Of a DNA stretch of 29,437 nt, positions 27,726 to 29,437 are shown piece after piece. The DNA comes from a virus. The position numbers were made by a program, and so were the translations under genes. Every line of letters begins with the position of its first letter. Positions within the stretch are counted from its first letter, which is position 1. The notes under the pieces are model-generated. The model ran no database searches, was not told the DNA's origin, and saw only the letters and a list, made by a program, of their open reading frames with translations. Location of the stretch: the IMG/VR virus record IMGVR_UViG_3300032287_001552, positions 1 to 29,437 of that record; one strand, written 5' to 3'.

Positions 27726-27854
27726 ATGAGACTGATTATTGCTGAAGCCATTGGTGTTGTTATTGCTTGCGCAGGTGTATTTATGATTCATGTTCCTAGT
27801 GGATTGATAGTCACTGGTGCTGCTGTTGTTGCGATGATTGAAGCGAACGCATGA
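27726..27854 (+). CDS. Small membrane protein between terminase and portal
   Basis: The 42-residue product has two hydrophobic stretches (IIAEAIGVVIACAGVFMI and LIVTGAAVVAMI). It starts four bases after the terminase stop and overlaps the portal start by four (ATGA). A tiny membrane protein is common at this site in actinophages. Function unknown. It was found by reading the gap. Confidence 0.7.
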   Translation: MRLIIAEAIGVVIACAGVFMIHVPSGLIVTGAAVVAMIEANA

Positions 27855-29062
27855 GCCTTTTCAGAAGGCAAGAAGTGCGTGCGTTGCCACCCACGATTGA
27901 CCCAACAGGGCTGACTGCTAGACCAGCGTATGCGTCTTCTGCTGGTGAAATCGTTGACCAGAACAGTGCATTCACATCAACAACAATCATGGCTGCTGTG
28001 ACATTGCTTGCTGATTCCGTAGCAATGATGCCACTTGACTTATACCGTGAAGTTGGCAACAGGTATGAAAGATTGCCTAAGCCATTGGTGTTGGTAAGAC
28101 CTAACGCAGAACAATCAATGTTTGACTTTGTGCATCAGTTCATTGCAACACTTGCTGTGCATGGAACTTGCTTTGTGTATGCGCCCCGTGAAGGTGGGCA
28201 GGTTGTAGAACTGCGCAACATTCACCCTGACAGAGTGACCATCAAGATAGATATGGACACGAACAGCAGCACCTATGGTGAGCGCACCTACATGATTACT
28301 GGCAGCAATGAAGTGTTCACCAGTGAAACATTGAAGCAAGTTGATTGGTTGCGTTTCCCTAATCAGGTGCGTGGATTGTCTCCCATTGATTCACTGCGTC
28401 AGGCAATCGGCACAAACATTGCCATTGACCGTTTCTTGGCGCAGTTCTATGGCGATGGTGCAACACCATCTTCAGTGCTTGAAACTGATTCAAACTTGTC
28501 TGCTGAATCAGCAGAAGTGTTGCGTCAGACATGGGTGGACACGCTCTACAAGAACCGCAAGCCAGCAGTGTTGACAGGTGGCTTGAAGTGGCGCAGCGTC
28601 ACAGTGTCTGCTTCAGACATGGACACAATCAACTACCGTGAAGCAATCGTGCGCGATATCTCGCGCGCATACAGAATCCCACTACACATGATAAATGGCA
28701 CAGGTGGAGACAACCAGACCTATCAGAACATTGAATCAGCAGGTATCAACTTCCTGCGACACACTTTGCTTCCTTGGTGCAAGCGTCTTGAAGATTTGAT
28801 TTCTGACTTGCTACCAAGACCACAGTATGTGCGCTTTGATGTGAATGAGTTTGCAAGAGCAGACCAACTGACAAGAGTGCGCGCACAACAAACAATGATT
28901 ATGTCTGGCACTTTGACACCTAATGAAGCACGCCAGATTGAAGGCAGAGAACCATACACAGGTGGTGACCAGTTCATTCTTGGTATTGCTGGCGCACCTG
29001 TTGCTGGTGTTGAAGGTGGCGATTTGCCCACATTGGGCGTAGATAGTTTGGTGGAAGAATGA
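27851..29062 (+). CDS. Portal protein, HK97 family
   Basis: This 403-residue protein has typical portal sequence: STTIMAAVTLLADSVAMMPL, DLYREVGNRYERL, WLRFPNQVRGLSPIDSLRQAI, FYGDGATPSSVLETD, and RIPLHMINGTGGDNQTYQNI. Twelve copies form the ring at the capsid vertex through which DNA enters and leaves. Its length is near the family average. The order terminase, portal, protease, capsid agrees. Confidence 0.93.
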   Translation: MSLFRRQEVRALPPTIDPTGLTARPAYASSAGEIVDQNSAFTSTTIMAAVTLLADSVAMMPLDLYREVGNRYERLPKPLVLVRPNAEQSMFDFVHQFIATLAVHGTCFVYAPREGGQVVELRNIHPDRVTIKIDMDTNSSTYGERTYMITGSNEVFTSETLKQVDWLRFPNQVRGLSPIDSLRQAIGTNIAIDRFLAQFYGDGATPSSVLETDSNLSAESAEVLRQTWVDTLYKNRKPAVLTGGLKWRSVTVSASDMDTINYREAIVRDISRAYRIPLHMINGTGGDNQTYQNIESAGINFLRHTLLPWCKRLEDLISDLLPRPQYVRFDVNEFARADQLTRVRAQQTMIMSGTLTPNEARQIEGREPYTGGDQFILGIAGAPVAGVEGGDLPTLGVDSLVEE

Positions 29063-29319
29063 AATCACAAGCCTATTCAGTGTCCACAACAAGAGTGAAG
29101 ATTGTTGCATCAGACAACATCAACAGAACTGTCTATCTGCACGCTGTTGGTGCTGGCGTTGTCTATATAGGTGGTGCTGATGTCACTTCCGCAAATGGAA
29201 TGTTGACAGAAAAGAATGCTGTGCCATTAGAAATGTTCCTTCCAGCAAATGAAGAACTGTATGCAATCACTGCCACAGGTACTGAAGAAGTGCGTGTGCT
29301 TACACCAAGTCAGGATTGA
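29059..29319 (+). CDS. Small beta-rich protein between portal and protease
   Basis: This 86-residue protein has YSVSTTRVKIVASDNINRTV, VYLHAVGAGVVYIGGADVT, then PLEMFLPANEELYAITATG and a final beta strand. This beta-rich pattern occurs in small proteins beside protease genes of actinophages. It may be a capsid accessory or decoration protein, but function is not known. It overlaps the portal stop by four bases. Its stop is followed by the protease ATG two bases later. Confidence 0.68.
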   Translation: MKSQAYSVSTTRVKIVASDNINRTVYLHAVGAGVVYIGGADVTSANGMLTEKNAVPLEMFLPANEELYAITATGTEEVRVLTPSQD

Positions 29320-29437
29320 GAATGCCTTACTACATCAGTGACCAAATGAATGACTGCGCAGGGTGGGCAACCATCAAGGCTGATACACCTGACAGCACCC
29401 CTGAAACCATTGGTTGTCATCAAACAAAGCAAGACGC
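29315..29437. repeat. Terminal direct repeat, right copy (circular join)
   Basis: Identical to 1-123. It contains the end of the 29059 gene and the start of the protease, so it shows which sequence is upstream of position 1 in the circular molecule. Confidence 0.95.
29322..29437 (+). CDS. Prohead protease, 5' fragment (second copy of gene start)
   Basis: The ATG at 29322 corresponds to position 8. The frame encodes MPYYISDQMNDC onward and runs off the window. It is the same gene as 8-1381 in the circular genome, not a separate gene. Confidence 0.9.
   Translation, partial: MPYYISDQMNDCAGWATIKADTPDSTPETIGCHQTKQD

Noticed and set aside
1-29437. Integrase, attachment site or tRNA genes
   Set aside because: I saw no tyrosine or serine recombinase motif in any coherent frame and no tRNA cloverleaf or GTTCGAATC-type T-arm. 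A dedicated tRNA search was not possible.

Overview
The window reads as one complete, circularly closed genome of a small tailed phage (siphovirus type), about 29.3 kb. Its first 123 bases recur exactly as its last 123 bases. Joining the ends restores a continuous operon from the portal gene, through a small gene, into the prohead protease. The host is probably an actinobacterium. The structural proteins belong to families common in actinophages. Several genes start directly at the predicted transcription start (leaderless), as is common in Actinobacteria. The Thr-rich linker of the secreted protein at 11333-12598 resembles surface proteins of aquatic Acidimicrobiia. The host assignment is inference, not proof. 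No integrase, polymerase, helicase, tRNA or CRISPR was seen.

Layout. The late operon begins at a promoter near 25712, runs rightward and continues through the join to 13643. Its order is terminase small and large subunits, a small membrane protein, portal, a small beta-rich protein, protease, major capsid protein, connector proteins, two tandem tail-tube-like proteins, tail assembly chaperone with a -1 frameshift, tape measure, two tail-tip/fibre proteins, a secreted PA14-like protein, holin-like proteins and an M15 peptidase endolysin. It ends at a strong hairpin (13701-13740). A leftward cassette (14767 to 13747) encodes a secreted lysozyme-like protein and two small helix-turn-helix proteins.

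The early region (15076-25573) holds many small unrecognised genes and a replication/recombination set: a leftward winged-helix replication-initiator-like gene (15735-16517), a YqaJ-type exonuclease, an ERF single-strand annealing protein, a probable PD-(D/E)XK resolvase-like nuclease, an orphan DNA methyltransferase and an HNH endonuclease next to the terminase genes. A repeat-rich gap at 16518-16702, between the initiator-like gene and the exonuclease, is the best origin or operator candidate.

Regulation is unusually legible. Four early genes have a -10 box 6-7 bases before the ATG. Two of these promoters are copies of one 55-base module. A near-identical ribosome-binding leader (CAAAGGAAACCAAACCA) precedes five early genes, and a second leader (AGAACAGGACAG) precedes three others. 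The chaperone frameshift site has a canonical slippery heptamer and a 9-bp stimulatory hairpin. A line-by-line reading found no GATC anywhere, and GGCC, CCGG, TCGA, TTAA, ACGT and AGCT also seem to be missing. This suggests selection by restriction systems acting at four-base palindromes.
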